Shown piece by piece: positions 17,043 through 26,365 of a stretch of DNA of 64,000 nucleotides; the stretch's first letter is position 1, and the number at the start of each line of letters is the position of its first letter. The notes beneath the pieces were generated by a model. It was not told where the DNA came from. It did not search any database and was given only the letters and a program-made list of their open reading frames with translations. Both the position numbers and the translations under genes were made by a program. Source of the DNA: Massilia sp. WG5 (GTDB taxonomy: Bacteria; Pseudomonadota; Gammaproteobacteria; Burkholderiales; Burkholderiaceae_D). Location: NCBI RefSeq assembly GCF_001412595.2, contig NZ_CP012640.2:2728001-2792000 (forward strand), written 5' to 3'.

Positions 17043-18326
17043 ATGAGCCGCATCCTTCATCGCAAGCTGGGCGAGACGCCGCCCGTGGCCGTCAAGGGCG
17101 ACGGCATCTACCTGCAGGACAGCCAGGGCAAGACCTATATCGATGCCAGCGGCGGCGCGGCCGTGTCTTCGCTCGGGCACGGCCATCCGGACGTGATCGC
17201 CGCCATGCACGCCCAGATCGACCGCTGCGCCTATGCGCATACGGCCTTCTTCACCACCGAGGCGGCGGAGGACCTGGCCGAGCGCCTGCTGGCGCACGCG
17301 CCGGCGGGGATCGGCGGGGTCTGCCTGGTCGCGGGCGGCGCCGAGGCGATGGAGGCGGCCCTGAAGCTCGCGCGCCAGTATTTCGTCGAGGCCGGGGAAC
17401 ACCGGCGCACCCTGTTCATTGCGCGCCGCCAGAGCTGGCACGGCAACACGCCGGGGGCGCTGGCCGACATGCCGCGCGTCTCGCCCTGCTACGAGTACCG
17501 CTACCGCGTCGAAGGCCAGGGCACCGAACAGTACACGGCCATGCTGCTGGACGAGCTGGAAGCGGCGATCCTGCAGGCCGGACCGGAACGCGTGATCGGC
17601 TTCTGCGCCGAGCCGGTGGCGGGCGCGGCCGGCGGCGCGATCCCGCCGACGCCGGGCTACTTCCACGGCGTGCGGACGCTGTGCGACAAGTACGGCATCC
17701 TGTTCATCGCCGACGAAGTCATGTGCGGCATGGGCCGCACCGGCACCATGTTCGCGATCGAGCAGGATGCGGTGGCGCCGGACCTGATCGCGGTCGGCAA
17801 GGGCCTGGGGGCCGGCTACCAGCCGATCGGCGCGGTGCTGGTCAACGGCGCGGTCCTCGAGCGCCTGCAGCGCGGCGACGGCGCCTTCCTGCACCGGCAC
17901 ACCTATACCAGCCACCCGGTGGCGGCGGCCGCCGCGCTGGCGGTGCTGCAGGTGATCGAGCGTGACGACCTGCTGGCGCAGGTGAAGAAGCGCGGCGCCA
18001 CGCTGCGGCGCATGCTGGGCGACGTGTTCGGCGGCCATCCGCACGTCGGCGACATCCGCGGCCGCGGGCTGTTCATGGCGCTCGAACTGGTGCGCGACCG
18101 CGCCGGCCGGGAGCCGTTCGCGCCGGAGCTGAAACTGCATGCGGCGATCAGGGCGCAGGCGATGCGGCGCGGGCTGATGGTCTATCCGATGGGCGGCAGC
18201 ATCGACGGGCGCCGCGGCGACCATGTGCTGCTGGCGCCGCCCTTCATCGTCAGCGCGGCGCAGCTGTCGGAGATCGTCGCGCGGCTGGAGGAGGCGGTGA
18301 ATGCGGCGGTGCGGGAAATCTCTTGA
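17043..18326 (+). CDS. Class III PLP-dependent aminotransferase
   Basis: A 427-residue fold-type I aminotransferase starting MSRILHRKLGETPPV after the ribosome-binding sequence AAGGGG. The PLP features are IADEVMCGMGRTG with Asp224 and the Schiff-base Lys253 in AVGKGLGAGYQPIGA, plus HRHTYTSHPVAAAA. It is of the omega-amino acid/acetylornithine-type group usually annotated as aspartate aminotransferase family. The substrate cannot be set from sequence alone. The convergent FAH-family gene downstream does not suggest a shared pathway. Confidence 0.85.
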   Translation: MSRILHRKLGETPPVAVKGDGIYLQDSQGKTYIDASGGAAVSSLGHGHPDVIAAMHAQIDRCAYAHTAFFTTEAAEDLAERLLAHAPAGIGGVCLVAGGAEAMEAALKLARQYFVEAGEHRRTLFIARRQSWHGNTPGALADMPRVSPCYEYRYRVEGQGTEQYTAMLLDELEAAILQAGPERVIGFCAEPVAGAAGGAIPPTPGYFHGVRTLCDKYGILFIADEVMCGMGRTGTMFAIEQDAVAPDLIAVGKGLGAGYQPIGAVLVNGAVLERLQRGDGAFLHRHTYTSHPVAAAAALAVLQVIERDDLLAQVKKRGATLRRMLGDVFGGHPHVGDIRGRGLFMALELVRDRAGREPFAPELKLHAAIRAQAMRRGLMVYPMGGSIDGRRGDHVLLAPPFIVSAAQLSEIVARLEEAVNAAVREIS

Positions 18327-18327
18327 A

Positions 18328-18355
18328 CGTCGTTCCCGCGCTGGCGGGAACGACG
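18328..18355. repeat. Perfect 12-bp hairpin repeat between convergent genes
   Basis: Arms CGTCGTTCCCGC (18328-18339) and GCGGGAACGACG (18344-18355) enclose a 4-nt loop. This is the widely seen CGTxxTTCCCGC...GCGGGAAxxACG palindrome type, and it is related to the weaker copy at 3576-3603. It fills nearly the whole 33-bp gap between the aminotransferase and FAH-family stop codons, and may act as a bidirectional transcript end. Confidence 0.75.
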
Positions 18356-18359
18356 GCTA

Positions 18360-19211
18360 TTATCCCTTCGGAAAAGCGAGCACTTCCTGCTGCTGCTCGC
18401 CCAGTCCCGCAATCCCCAACCTCAGCTTGTCGCCCTTCTTCAGGAAGCGCTGCGGCGTGCGGCCCAGGCCCACGCCCGGCGGGGTGCCGGTGCAGATGAT
18501 GTCGCCCGGCTCCAGGGTCATGAAGCGCGACAGGTAACTGACGATCTGCGCCACGGTGAAGATCATGTTCGAGGTGTTCCCGGTCTGCATGCGCTTGCCG
18601 TTCAGTTCCAGGTAAAGGTCGAGGTCCTGGACGTCGAAGATCTCGTCCTTCGTCACCAGGAAGGGGCCGACCGGGCCGAAGGTGTCGCAGCCTTTGCCCT
18701 TGTCCCACTGCGAGCCCATCTCGAACTGGAAGGCGCGCTCGGAGACGTCGTTGACCACGCAGTAGCCGGCCACGTAGTCCAGGGCGTCCGCTTCGCTGAC
18801 GTATTGCGCACGGGTGCCGATGACCACGCCCAGCTCGACTTCCCAGTCGGTCTTCTTCGATCCCTGCGGCAGCTGGATCGGATCGTCCGCGCCCGACAAA
18901 CAGCTGGTCGCCTTCATGAACATGATCGGTTCCTTCGGGACCGGCGCGCCCACTTCGGCCGCGTGGTCCGAGTAGTTCATGCCGATGCCGATGAACTTGC
19001 CGACACCCTTGACCGGCACGCCGAAGCGCGGCTCGCCGCGGACGATCGGCAGGGTCTTCCAGTCGACCTTGGCGAGCTTGCGCAGCGCCTTTTCGGACAG
19101 CGCCGAGCCGTCGATGTCGTCGATGATGCCGGCCAGCGAGCGCAGGCGGCCCTCTTCGTCGAACAGGCCGGGCTTTTCCTTACCGGGGCGGCCGTAGCGA
19201 ACTAACCTCAT
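18360..19211 (-). CDS. Fumarylacetoacetate hydrolase-family protein
   Basis: A 283-residue FAH-superfamily protein. The fold signature GIGMNYSDHAAEVGAPVPKE is followed by PIMFMKATSCLSG, the metal-binding region DWEVELGVVIG (acidic ligands) and VVNDVSERAFQFEMGSQWDKGKG, and near the end LEPGDIICTGTPPGVG. Members with this pattern are annotated as ureidoglycolate lyase or 2-hydroxyhepta-diene-dioate isomerase; several act on acylpyruvates. The exact substrate is uncertain. Confidence 0.85.
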   Translation of the reverse strand: MRLVRYGRPGKEKPGLFDEEGRLRSLAGIIDDIDGSALSEKALRKLAKVDWKTLPIVRGEPRFGVPVKGVGKFIGIGMNYSDHAAEVGAPVPKEPIMFMKATSCLSGADDPIQLPQGSKKTDWEVELGVVIGTRAQYVSEADALDYVAGYCVVNDVSERAFQFEMGSQWDKGKGCDTFGPVGPFLVTKDEIFDVQDLDLYLELNGKRMQTGNTSNMIFTVAQIVSYLSRFMTLEPGDIICTGTPPGVGLGRTPQRFLKKGDKLRLGIAGLGEQQQEVLAFPKG

Positions 19212-19382
19212 ATTCTTCTTCCTCTGGATAAGCTTGGTGATTGGCCATTTTACCGGACGCCGTCCGGGCGCGTGGCCGCTTCTTGTGACAGCGCAAGCCA
19301 GAATCGGCAGGCCCAGCGTACTGTAATCAATGCACGTAAGAAACTTTTGCGCCGCGTTTCCTGATCAAGGGGAAGGATCACC

Positions 19383-19832
19383 GTGAAACCGCAGTTTGCC
19401 GCACTGGCCCTGGCCCTGGTCGCCGCCGCCAGTCCTGCCGCCGGGCCGGCCGCGAAGGATGCGGAGGACCTCGTCGCACAGGGCGCCGTCTTCCTGCGCA
19501 CCCGGGGCAAGGCCGAGCTGATCAGGCGCATCAATGCCAGGGACCCGATGTTCTACCGCGGCGACCTGTACCTGCACATGCGGGATGCCAGGACCGGCGT
19601 CATGCTCGCGCATCCGCTCACCCCGTGGCAGATCGGCCAGGACCTGCTCGACGTGCCGGACGCCACCGGCAGGAAGTACCGGCGCGAGATCATCGAACTG
19701 GCGGCGACCCGGGGCAAGGGCTGGGTCGACTACACGTACAAGAACCCGGCCGACGGCCGTGCCCAACCCCGGAGCAACTACATCGCCAGGGTCGGCGACG
19801 TGGTGCTGGAGTCAAGCATCGACAAGAAGTAA
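19383..19832 (+). CDS. Secreted single-cache-domain protein (copy 1)
   Basis: A 149-residue protein with a signal peptide (MKPQFAALALALVAAASPAA) and a compact cache-type sensor fold: AEDLVAQGAVFLRTRGKAEL, then DLYLHMRDARTGVMLAHPL and GKGWVDYTYKNP. It has no membrane anchor after the signal and no output domain, so it is predicted to be a soluble periplasmic ligand-binding protein. It lies 18 bp before a chemotaxis receptor gene and is probably co-transcribed with it. It is a clear paralogue of the protein at 25164-25619, sharing the DLIDVPD/DLLDVPD and GKGWVDY segments. Confidence 0.82.
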   Translation: MKPQFAALALALVAAASPAAGPAAKDAEDLVAQGAVFLRTRGKAELIRRINARDPMFYRGDLYLHMRDARTGVMLAHPLTPWQIGQDLLDVPDATGRKYRREIIELAATRGKGWVDYTYKNPADGRAQPRSNYIARVGDVVLESSIDKK

Positions 19833-19850
19833 TTCTTTCCAGGAGAAGCC

Positions 19851-21593
19851 ATGCTGAAAAAATTGAGGATCGGTCCCAAACTGCTGCTGGCGCCGTCCAT
19901 GGTGCTGCTGTTGCTGCTGTCCTTGTCGGGTGCGGCCTACTATGGCATGGTGCGCCAGAACGCATCGCTGGAGAACATGGTCCAGGTCCGCGCCGCGCGC
20001 CTGCAGGCGGCCGCCGATATCGCCGGCGAAGCCAAGTATGCGCACGCCAACATCTACCAGTTGCTGGCCTCGATGGCGGGCAGCTTCGCCCAGGACCGCA
20101 TCAAGGCATTGATCGCCGACATCGGCAAGAAGCACGAGGCGCTGCAGGTCCGGCTCACGGACCTGGCGAAGGTGGCCGAGCCGTCCGAGCGCAAGCTGAT
20201 CGATGCCTCGATCGAGGCGCTGGCGGCCTACCACAAGAGCGTCGCCGACTGCATCGACCTGGCCCAGCTCGACCAGTCGACGGCGACCGGCGCGATGCAG
20301 ACCGCGGAGAAGCGCTTCCTCGTGCTGAACGCCAACCTGGCCCAGCTGGCAACGCTGGAGCGCGAATTGAGCGGGCACGCCTATGCCGCCGCCAGGTCCG
20401 AGTTCCACGATCTCGGAATGACCATGGCAGGGCTGGTGCTGCTGTCGATCGTGCTGTCGCTGCTTGTCACCATGCTGGTGCGGCGCGCCATGCTGAAGGA
20501 TATCCACGACATCTCGACCGCGGTCGGCGAGCTGGCCGAGGGACGGCTGGCCAGCGTGGCCGCCAACGACGGCCGCGACGAGATTGCCCAAACCTCGCGC
20601 GCGCTCGACCATACGATCGGCACCCTGACCGTCACCCTGCGCAGCATCATGAATGCGGTGCGCTCGATCGACACCGCGTCGAAAGAGATCGCCAGCGGCA
20701 ACCTGGACCTCTCGGCCCGCACCGAGATGCAGGCCAGTTCGCTCGAAGAGACGTCCAGCGCGATGGAAGCGCTGACCCAGGCCGTCAGGAAGAACGCCGA
20801 GAACGCGCGCCAGGCGACCGGCCTCGCGGCCGAGGCCAGCGAGCTGGCCGCCAGCGGCGGCCAGGCGGTCGACCGCGCGGTGACGACCATGGAATCGATC
20901 CGCGCCAGCTCGCGCAAGATCGTCGAGATCATCGGCGTCATCGACGGCATCTCGTTCCAGACCAACCTGCTGGCGCTGAACGCGGCGGTGGAAGCCGCGC
21001 GCGCCGGCGAACAGGGACGCGGCTTTGCGGTGGTCGCGGCCGAGGTGCGCACACTGGCCCAGCGTTCGGCGTCGGCGGCCAAGGAAATCAAGGCGCTGAT
21101 CGCCGATTCGGTCGCGATCATCGACAACGGCAGCGCCTCGGTCAACGAGGCCGGCGCCAGCATGGGCAGCGTGGTGGCTTCGGTCCAGCAGGTGAACGAC
21201 ATCATCAAGAGCATCAGCGCCGCCAGCGATCAGCAGGCCGAAGGCATCGGCGAAGTCAACCGCGCGGTCGGCCATATGGACGACATGACGCAGCAGAACG
21301 CCGCCCTGGTCGAAGAAGCCGCGGCGGCCGCGGCCAGCCTGCACGAACAGACCGTCAACCTGGCGCGCGCGGTCGCGATCTTCAAGATCGAAGGGACGGA
21401 GGCAATCGGCGAAGGCGATACCGAGGCCTTCCCCGCCCTGGCCGCTCCCGTGGACGAGGATCCGGAATTCGCCGAGCCGGCGGAGCGGCGCACCGCCGGC
21501 AGCCCGATGCGCAAGGCGCGGCGCACCCTGCCCGCCCAAAGCCAAAGCCAGCGCCAGGACCGTCCCGCGCGGACCCGCAGCGCCAGGGGCTGA
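19851..21593 (+). CDS. Methyl-accepting chemotaxis protein
   Basis: A 580-residue receptor. TM1 is at about residues 11-31 and a helical periplasmic sensor spans about 32-185. TM2 is at about 188-209 ([19 protein letters not shown]), then HAMP. The signalling domain contains [20 protein letters not shown] and [19 protein letters not shown], the conserved hairpin tip that contacts CheA and CheW. The sensor is four-helix-bundle-like, not a cache domain. The tail is Ala/Pro/Arg-rich with no obvious CheR-binding pentapeptide. The cache-domain protein encoded just upstream may be a soluble partner; this is inferred from position only. Confidence 0.9.
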   Translation: MLKKLRIGPKLLLAPSMVLLLLLSLSGAAYYGMVRQNASLENMVQVRAARLQAAADIAGEAKYAHANIYQLLASMAGSFAQDRIKALIADIGKKHEALQVRLTDLAKVAEPSERKLIDASIEALAAYHKSVADCIDLAQLDQSTATGAMQTAEKRFLVLNANLAQLATLERELSGHAYAAARSEFHDLGMTMAGLVLLSIVLSLLVTMLVRRAMLKDIHDISTAVGELAEGRLASVAANDGRDEIAQTSRALDHTIGTLTVTLRSIMNAVRSIDTASKEIASGNLDLSARTEMQASSLEETSSAMEALTQAVRKNAENARQATGLAAEASELAASGGQAVDRAVTTMESIRASSRKIVEIIGVIDGISFQTNLLALNAAVEAARAGEQGRGFAVVAAEVRTLAQRSASAAKEIKALIADSVAIIDNGSASVNEAGASMGSVVASVQQVNDIIKSISAASDQQAEGIGEVNRAVGHMDDMTQQNAALVEEAAAAAASLHEQTVNLARAVAIFKIEGTEAIGEGDTEAFPALAAPVDEDPEFAEPAERRTAGSPMRKARRTLPAQSQSQRQDRPARTRSARG

Positions 21594-21612
21594 GCCTGCG
21601 GCAGCGGGCGAA

Positions 21613-21638
21613 AAAACGGCGCCTCGCGGCGCCGTTTT
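21613..21638 (+). terminator. Intrinsic terminator after the chemotaxis receptor gene
   Basis: A perfect 11-bp stem AAAACGGCGCC/GGCGCCGTTTT with a TCGC loop. A6 on one side and T4 on the other let it serve both the receptor gene and the convergent MFS gene. Confidence 0.88.
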
Positions 21639-21654
21639 ACGTAGTGCGGGCGAT

Positions 21655-22890
21655 TCAGGCCGTCACCGCATCCAGCTCTCCGCGCGCCGCACGCCGCCGC
21701 AGCAGCGCGGCAATCGCGACCACGCACAGTGCGGACACCGCGAGCGCCAGGCTGCTGATCCAGAATAGAACGGCATACGACGCCCGCCCGCCCATGATCG
21801 CCACCATCGCGCTCGCGCCGCCGGCCTGGGCCAGCGAGAAGCACAGGTTCATCGCCGTCCAGTTGCGCCGGTGCTGCGCGGCGCCGCCGATCTCGAGGGC
21901 ATAGCTGGAGGCGGCGCCGACGATCCCCGGCGAGAAGAAGCCGACCAGTACCGACGACACCAGCAATGCCGGCGTACCGCTCGCCACCAGCGGCAAGGCG
22001 ACGCCGGCAGCCTTCAGGGCGAAGCCCACGCCCAGGGTGCGGGCCAGGCCGAAGCGGTCGGCCAGCACCCCGGTCAGGTAGGGCCCGCAGGCAGCGCCGA
22101 TTCCGAAGCAGCCCCAGAAGAAGCCGGCCGCGGCCAGGGGCCGGTGCAGCTCGCGCGTGATGAAGTCGGCCCAGAACAGCGTATGCGGCAGGTAGCCGAT
22201 CGCATTCAGCGTGTAGGCCAGGCACAGCAGCATGACGGGACCGGAAAAGCCCTGCCGGGTGCGCCGCTTGCCGGCTGCGACAGCAGCAGCCGGAGCGGCC
22301 GCCGGGGTCGTGGCCGAAGCAGCCCGCCAGTACTGCCAGGCCGCGGCCGTGAGCAGCGCGCAGATGGCGCCCAGTCCCAGCCAGGCCTGCACCAGGCCGT
22401 AGGCAGCCAGGGGCGGCACCACCGTGGCGGCGGCGACGATGCCCAGGCCGACGCCCGAGAAGATCAGGCCGGCCACGCGGCCGCGCCGCGCCGCCTCCAC
22501 GCGCGGCAGGATCAGTACCGGCGCCTGCACCATCAGGATGGCGCCGCAGGCCCCCGCCACCATCCGCCAGAACAGGAACCAGGGCATGCCGCCGCCGCGC
22601 CAGGCGCAGGCGAACAGGCTGAGTGCGCACAGCAGCATCGACCAGCGCACCAGCCAGCCCGGCGGATAGCGGCGCGCCAGCAGGGCCGCCAGGCCGATCC
22701 CGAGCAGGTAGCCGGTGAGATTGGCGGCGCCGAGATGGCCGGCGGCCTCGCGGCCGAACCAGCCCTGCTGCACCAGCACCGGCAGGATCGCCACGTAGGC
22801 GAAGCGCGCGATGCCGACCCCGGTCAGCGTCGCCGCCATGCCGCACAGGCCGGGAATGGCCGCTGCGGCACGATTGGACCATGGCTTCAT
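21655..22890 (-). CDS. MFS transporter, YbfB/YjiJ family
   Basis: A 411-residue 12-helix transporter. The N-terminal GLCGMAATLTGVGIARFAYV and LPVLVQQGWFGREAAGHLGA match YbfB/YjiJ-type (DUF1228) major facilitators, and GACGPYLTGVLADRFGLART is the second conserved loop. Two helices-6/7-linker alanine stretches are visible near residue 195. The substrate is unknown. Its start lies 4 bp after the stop of the large FAD-protein gene, so the pair is almost certainly one operon. This suggests export or uptake of a compound handled by that protein. Confidence 0.85.
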   Translation of the reverse strand: MKPWSNRAAAAIPGLCGMAATLTGVGIARFAYVAILPVLVQQGWFGREAAGHLGAANLTGYLLGIGLAALLARRYPPGWLVRWSMLLCALSLFACAWRGGGMPWFLFWRMVAGACGAILMVQAPVLILPRVEAARRGRVAGLIFSGVGLGIVAAATVVPPLAAYGLVQAWLGLGAICALLTAAAWQYWRAASATTPAAAPAAAVAAGKRRTRQGFSGPVMLLCLAYTLNAIGYLPHTLFWADFITRELHRPLAAAGFFWGCFGIGAACGPYLTGVLADRFGLARTLGVGFALKAAGVALPLVASGTPALLVSSVLVGFFSPGIVGAASSYALEIGGAAQHRRNWTAMNLCFSLAQAGGASAMVAIMGGRASYAVLFWISSLALAVSALCVVAIAALLRRRAARGELDAVTA

Positions 22891-22894
22891 GGGC

Positions 22895-24910
22895 TCAAGC
22901 CACGGCCAGGTCGTTCGCAGGCAGGCGGGCGCCCGCCTGTTGCGGCCAGGCGTCGAGCGCGCAGGCCTGCGTCACCGGTTCGGCCGCGCTGGACGGCGCC
23001 GCCTCGGCCGCCTCCTGCATCTCCCGGCGCCGCCGCTTGCCGCGGGCGATCGACTCCATCATGCAGCCGACGGCGCGCCCGGCATCGACCATGGTGGTCG
23101 AATTCGCACCCGGCCGCGGCAGCACGAAGGTGTAGAACTTGCAGCCTTCGACCAGGGTGCCGAGCGCCCACAGCGAGTTCTGCACCGCGCCGTCGGCGCC
23201 GATCACGTTCATGTTGCGGTCGACCGTGATCCCGCCCGGATGAAAGCTGCCGTTCATGAAGGGCTTGACGATGCCGCGCTTGACCATCTTGCGCATCAGC
23301 GGCGACTTGTCCTCGAGCGGACCGGGCAGCGAAGCGCGGGCCCGCACCAGCACATTCGCCTGCTCGCTCGCCCCGCTCCAGTGGCCATGCACCACGAAGC
23401 TGGCGGCTTCCTCGTCGTACACGCCGCGTGCGCCGGGACCGAAGTCGGCGCGTACCACGCCGGCGTCCATCAGCGCCAGCAGTTGGGTGATGCGTTCCTT
23501 CGGCGGCCCGACCGCCAGCCGGTTCATGATCGGCAGGAATTCGGCCAGCACCCAGCGATGCGACTGTTCGGTCAGGCCGGCGAAGTCGATCGCGCTGCGG
23601 ATCACGTCGCGCACGTCGCGCAGCACATCGCAGGCCGATTTCAGCGGGCTGTTCAGATTGCCGAGCAGGGCCTGCTCGACGTCGCGCCACATGAAGCCGC
23701 GCAGCCAGTCGTCGTACTGGCGGCGGCTCTGCAGCGCGCGCGCCGGGATCGGGTTGACCAGCGCGTCCCAGGACAACTGGTCGCGGCGCGGCACATGCTT
23801 GTCGACCAGGGCCTGGCGCGCTTCCGCGCTGTCGGCGGCGAGGAACTCGTTGCTGAACACCAGTGCGGTGAGCCGGTCGTGGCGCTGGTGCAGGTAGGAG
23901 AAGTAGTAGGCGAACTGCATGTCGCACCACAGCAGCGGCATCACCTGCTGCTGGAAGTCGAGCTGGCCGCCGGGCGTCGCGGCGCGCAGCTCCTCGACCT
24001 TGGCCAGGGTCAGGAACTTCGCCTTGTACTGGCCGTACACGCCCTTCTGGTTGATCGCACGCGCCGTCAGCGGCAGGCCGGAACGCGCATACAGCAGGAT
24101 GCGCGGCTCCTTGCCCGAAGGCCGGTAGCGCAGGCGCCCGGCCGGGTCGGTCCTGGCGCCGGCTTCGAACACGCCGCCGCGCGCGCTGGTCAGCTGGGCC
24201 AGCAGGTCGAAGGTGGTCAGGCCCATGCCTTCGATCGCAACCGTGTCCCGCTCGGTCACGCCCGACACCGCATTGCGGACCGGGTAGGGTTCCAGCACCA
24301 GCTGCAGGCGCGCATTGCGTTCGCGCGCGGCATCGACCTTGCGCGTCAGCTCGCGTTCAGATTCGTTGAGAATCTTGCGCGCGTGGCCGGTGGTCAGGAA
24401 CACGAAATCGGCCGGATAGGCCTGGCCGTCATAGGACACCTGCCAGCCGTCCCCTTTCCACTCCAGGTCCTCGACGGTGGAAAAATTGTGCAGGTAGATC
24501 GTCACGTGCGGCGGCGCCAGTTTTTTCACGTATTCGAAGCACCAGCGCAGGTAATCCCCGAACAGCGCGCGCGAGTAATAGCCGTTGCGGTCGATGTCGA
24601 CCCGGCCGGCCGGCGCGCCGGGCGCACTGCCGCTCTTGCTGCTGAGCCAATCGGCGAACGAGGGGCCGTACAGCAGCGGACCGCCGCCGCGCACGGTATC
24701 GTCGGAAAACTGGGTCATCTGGCACGCCACCGTATTCACCAGCAGATGCGAACCCTGGTCGGTCGTATGGCAGCCCGGACCGAACTCCTTGCCGTCGAAG
24801 ACATACAACTCGAGCGGCGTGGCGCTCGCATCATTTCTGGCAAAAGCAATGATGCGATCGAACACGGACAGGCCGCGCGGGCCCAATCCGATAATTGCAA
24901 TCTTATGCAT
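22895..24910 (-). CDS. FAD/NAD(P)-binding protein of the NAD_binding_9 type
   Basis: A 671-residue protein with an N-terminal dinucleotide-binding motif IAIIGLGPRGLSVFDRIIAF and the FGPGCHTTDQGSHLLVNTVA region that marks FAD-NAD(P)-binding (NAD_binding_9) proteins. A second Rossmann motif reads DFVFLTTGHARKIL (about residue 185). The C-terminal third contains FHPGGITVDRNMNVIGADGA, an FAD-contact-like segment. The ATG at 24908-24910 was chosen because the upstream extension is not conserved-looking and GGTAACCAT precedes it. Relatives often occur with nonribosomal or amino-acid-modifying systems, but the reaction is unknown. It is the first gene of a two-gene operon with the MFS transporter. 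Confidence 0.8.
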   Translation of the reverse strand: MHKIAIIGLGPRGLSVFDRIIAFARNDASATPLELYVFDGKEFGPGCHTTDQGSHLLVNTVACQMTQFSDDTVRGGGPLLYGPSFADWLSSKSGSAPGAPAGRVDIDRNGYYSRALFGDYLRWCFEYVKKLAPPHVTIYLHNFSTVEDLEWKGDGWQVSYDGQAYPADFVFLTTGHARKILNESERELTRKVDAARERNARLQLVLEPYPVRNAVSGVTERDTVAIEGMGLTTFDLLAQLTSARGGVFEAGARTDPAGRLRYRPSGKEPRILLYARSGLPLTARAINQKGVYGQYKAKFLTLAKVEELRAATPGGQLDFQQQVMPLLWCDMQFAYYFSYLHQRHDRLTALVFSNEFLAADSAEARQALVDKHVPRRDQLSWDALVNPIPARALQSRRQYDDWLRGFMWRDVEQALLGNLNSPLKSACDVLRDVRDVIRSAIDFAGLTEQSHRWVLAEFLPIMNRLAVGPPKERITQLLALMDAGVVRADFGPGARGVYDEEAASFVVHGHWSGASEQANVLVRARASLPGPLEDKSPLMRKMVKRGIVKPFMNGSFHPGGITVDRNMNVIGADGAVQNSLWALGTLVEGCKFYTFVLPRPGANSTTMVDAGRAVGCMMESIARGKRRRREMQEAAEAAPSSAAEPVTQACALDAWPQQAGARLPANDLAVA

Positions 24911-25108
24911 GGTTACCTCATGTTCACGTGACTGGAAGCGCAGACGGGATGTCCGCAAGTCCTTCCCGCTGGGAAACAAAAACCATGGTAGGCACATAGG
25001 AAAGCCGCAAAATTGCGCTCACGCAATTTTTAAAACGACGCGGCAACAGTCACCAATTGTTGCTTGCGCTGTGCAGTAGGGAAACGCTCTCTTGCGTTCA
25101 GACAAAAC

Positions 25109-25121
25109 CTACACCGTGTAG
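25109..25121. promoter_or_regulatory. Candidate operator upstream of cache-protein copy 2
   Basis: A 13-bp palindrome CTACACCGTGTAG (arms CTACAC and GTGTAG, one central base) lies 42 bp before the start codon of the cache-domain gene, inside the 253-bp divergent gap. The rest of the gap is AT-rich next to the FAD-protein start. No regulator is assigned. Confidence 0.35.
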
Positions 25122-25163
25122 GGCGCTACAGTTCTTCGGGTCAACAATTTTCCGGAGGAAACT

Positions 25164-25619
25164 ATGAATCGCTTCCGTCATGCCGTTCTGGTGGTCGCCG
25201 CGGCCAGCGCCTGCAGCTTTGCTTATGCCAACGAACCGAACGAGAAGGATGCAATCGCCCTGGTCGAAAAAGGCGCGGCCTTCATGAAAGCCAAGGGCAA
25301 GGACGAGATGATTAAGGAAATCAATGCCAAAAATCCGGAATACGTGCAGGGACCGCTGTACCTGGTCATGCGCGACAACAAGGGCGTGGTGCTGGCGAAT
25401 CCGGTCAATCCGGCCATGATCGGCAAGGACCTGATCGATGTGCCCGACGTGGACGGCAAGATGTTCCGCCGCGAGATCCTGGAAGTGGCCAAGGCCAAGG
25501 GCAAGGGCTGGGTCGACTACAAGTTCAAGAACCCGTCCAGCGGCAAGGTCGAAGCGAAAACCTCGTACATCTACAAGGTCGGCGACGTCACGCTCGAAGC
25601 CGGCATCTACAAGAAATAA
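25164..25619 (+). CDS. Secreted single-cache-domain protein (copy 2)
   Basis: A 151-residue signal-peptide protein (MNRFRHAVLVVAAASACSFA, cleaved near AYA) with the same single-cache layout as the copy at 19383: ALVEKGAAFMKAKGKDEM, PLYLVMRDNKGVVLANPVNP, DVDGKMFRREILEVAKAKGK. Very strong GGAGGAAACT precedes the ATG. It is not next to a receptor gene. Such stand-alone periplasmic cache proteins are common in betaproteobacteria and their ligands are mostly unknown. Confidence 0.83.
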   Translation: MNRFRHAVLVVAAASACSFAYANEPNEKDAIALVEKGAAFMKAKGKDEMIKEINAKNPEYVQGPLYLVMRDNKGVVLANPVNPAMIGKDLIDVPDVDGKMFRREILEVAKAKGKGWVDYKFKNPSSGKVEAKTSYIYKVGDVTLEAGIYKK

Positions 25620-25622
25620 ATT

Positions 25623-26192
25623 CTAGCGGAAGGGCTTGCTCACGTAGCGCGAGTGGGCCAGCCCGAAACGCCACGGCACGTCGATCGCCTTCGAGATGCC
25701 GATGCGCGGTCCGGTTACCACCTCGATGTCCCTGGGCGCGGCCGCCAGTTCGAACGGCGGCTGCGCCAGCGGGCTGCCGTTCAGCGCCCGTGTCACGCCC
25801 AGCGCCTGGCACAGCTTGCCCGGCCCCGAGCACAACAGCCATTTATCGGTCGTGCCGCGCCGCTCCTGCATCAGTTCCAGTCCCTCGACCGGTTCGAGCG
25901 CGCGGATCAGCACCCCGGCGCCGTGCCCCTCTTCCCGGCACACGAAGTTCAGGCACCAATGGATGCCGTAGGAGCGGTAGACGTAGGCGTGGGCAGGCGG
26001 GCCGAACATGGCGAAGTTGCGCTCGGTCGGACCGGAATAGCTGTGCGAGGCCGGATCCTCGCCGTCGTAGGCTTCGGTCTCGACGATGCGGCCGCCGACG
26101 CCGTCGACCAGCACGGTCACGCCGATCAGCTGGCGCGCAACGAGGTGGGATGGTGCGGAAAAATCGATACCTGCAAGAATCGTAGAAGACAT
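25623..26192 (-). CDS. DNA-3-methyladenine glycosylase (AAG/MPG family)
   Basis: A 189-residue glycosylase of the mammalian-type AAG family: [21 protein letters not shown] with the probable catalytic Glu40, the [16 protein letters not shown] strand and [15 protein letters not shown]. It removes alkylated and deaminated purines in base-excision repair. It converges on cache copy 2 with only 3 bp between stop codons, and is divergent from the HDOD gene. Confidence 0.92.
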   Translation of the reverse strand: MSSTILAGIDFSAPSHLVARQLIGVTVLVDGVGGRIVETEAYDGEDPASHSYSGPTERNFAMFGPPAHAYVYRSYGIHWCLNFVCREEGHGAGVLIRALEPVEGLELMQERRGTTDKWLLCSGPGKLCQALGVTRALNGSPLAQPPFELAAAPRDIEVVTGPRIGISKAIDVPWRFGLAHSRYVSKPFR

Positions 26193-26365
26193 GTGAGGAT
26201 CTTATAACGGCTGCGTCCGGCGAGTCGCACGGCCGGGCAGCAGAGTGACAAGCACCACTGTCGGATTTGCTACACAAAATCAATACTTTGGTGCAACTTC
26301 GACCCTGCTGGTTTATAGTGACGAGCTTTGCGCATATTTCTGCGCAGCATCATTTCTCCCCTGCC

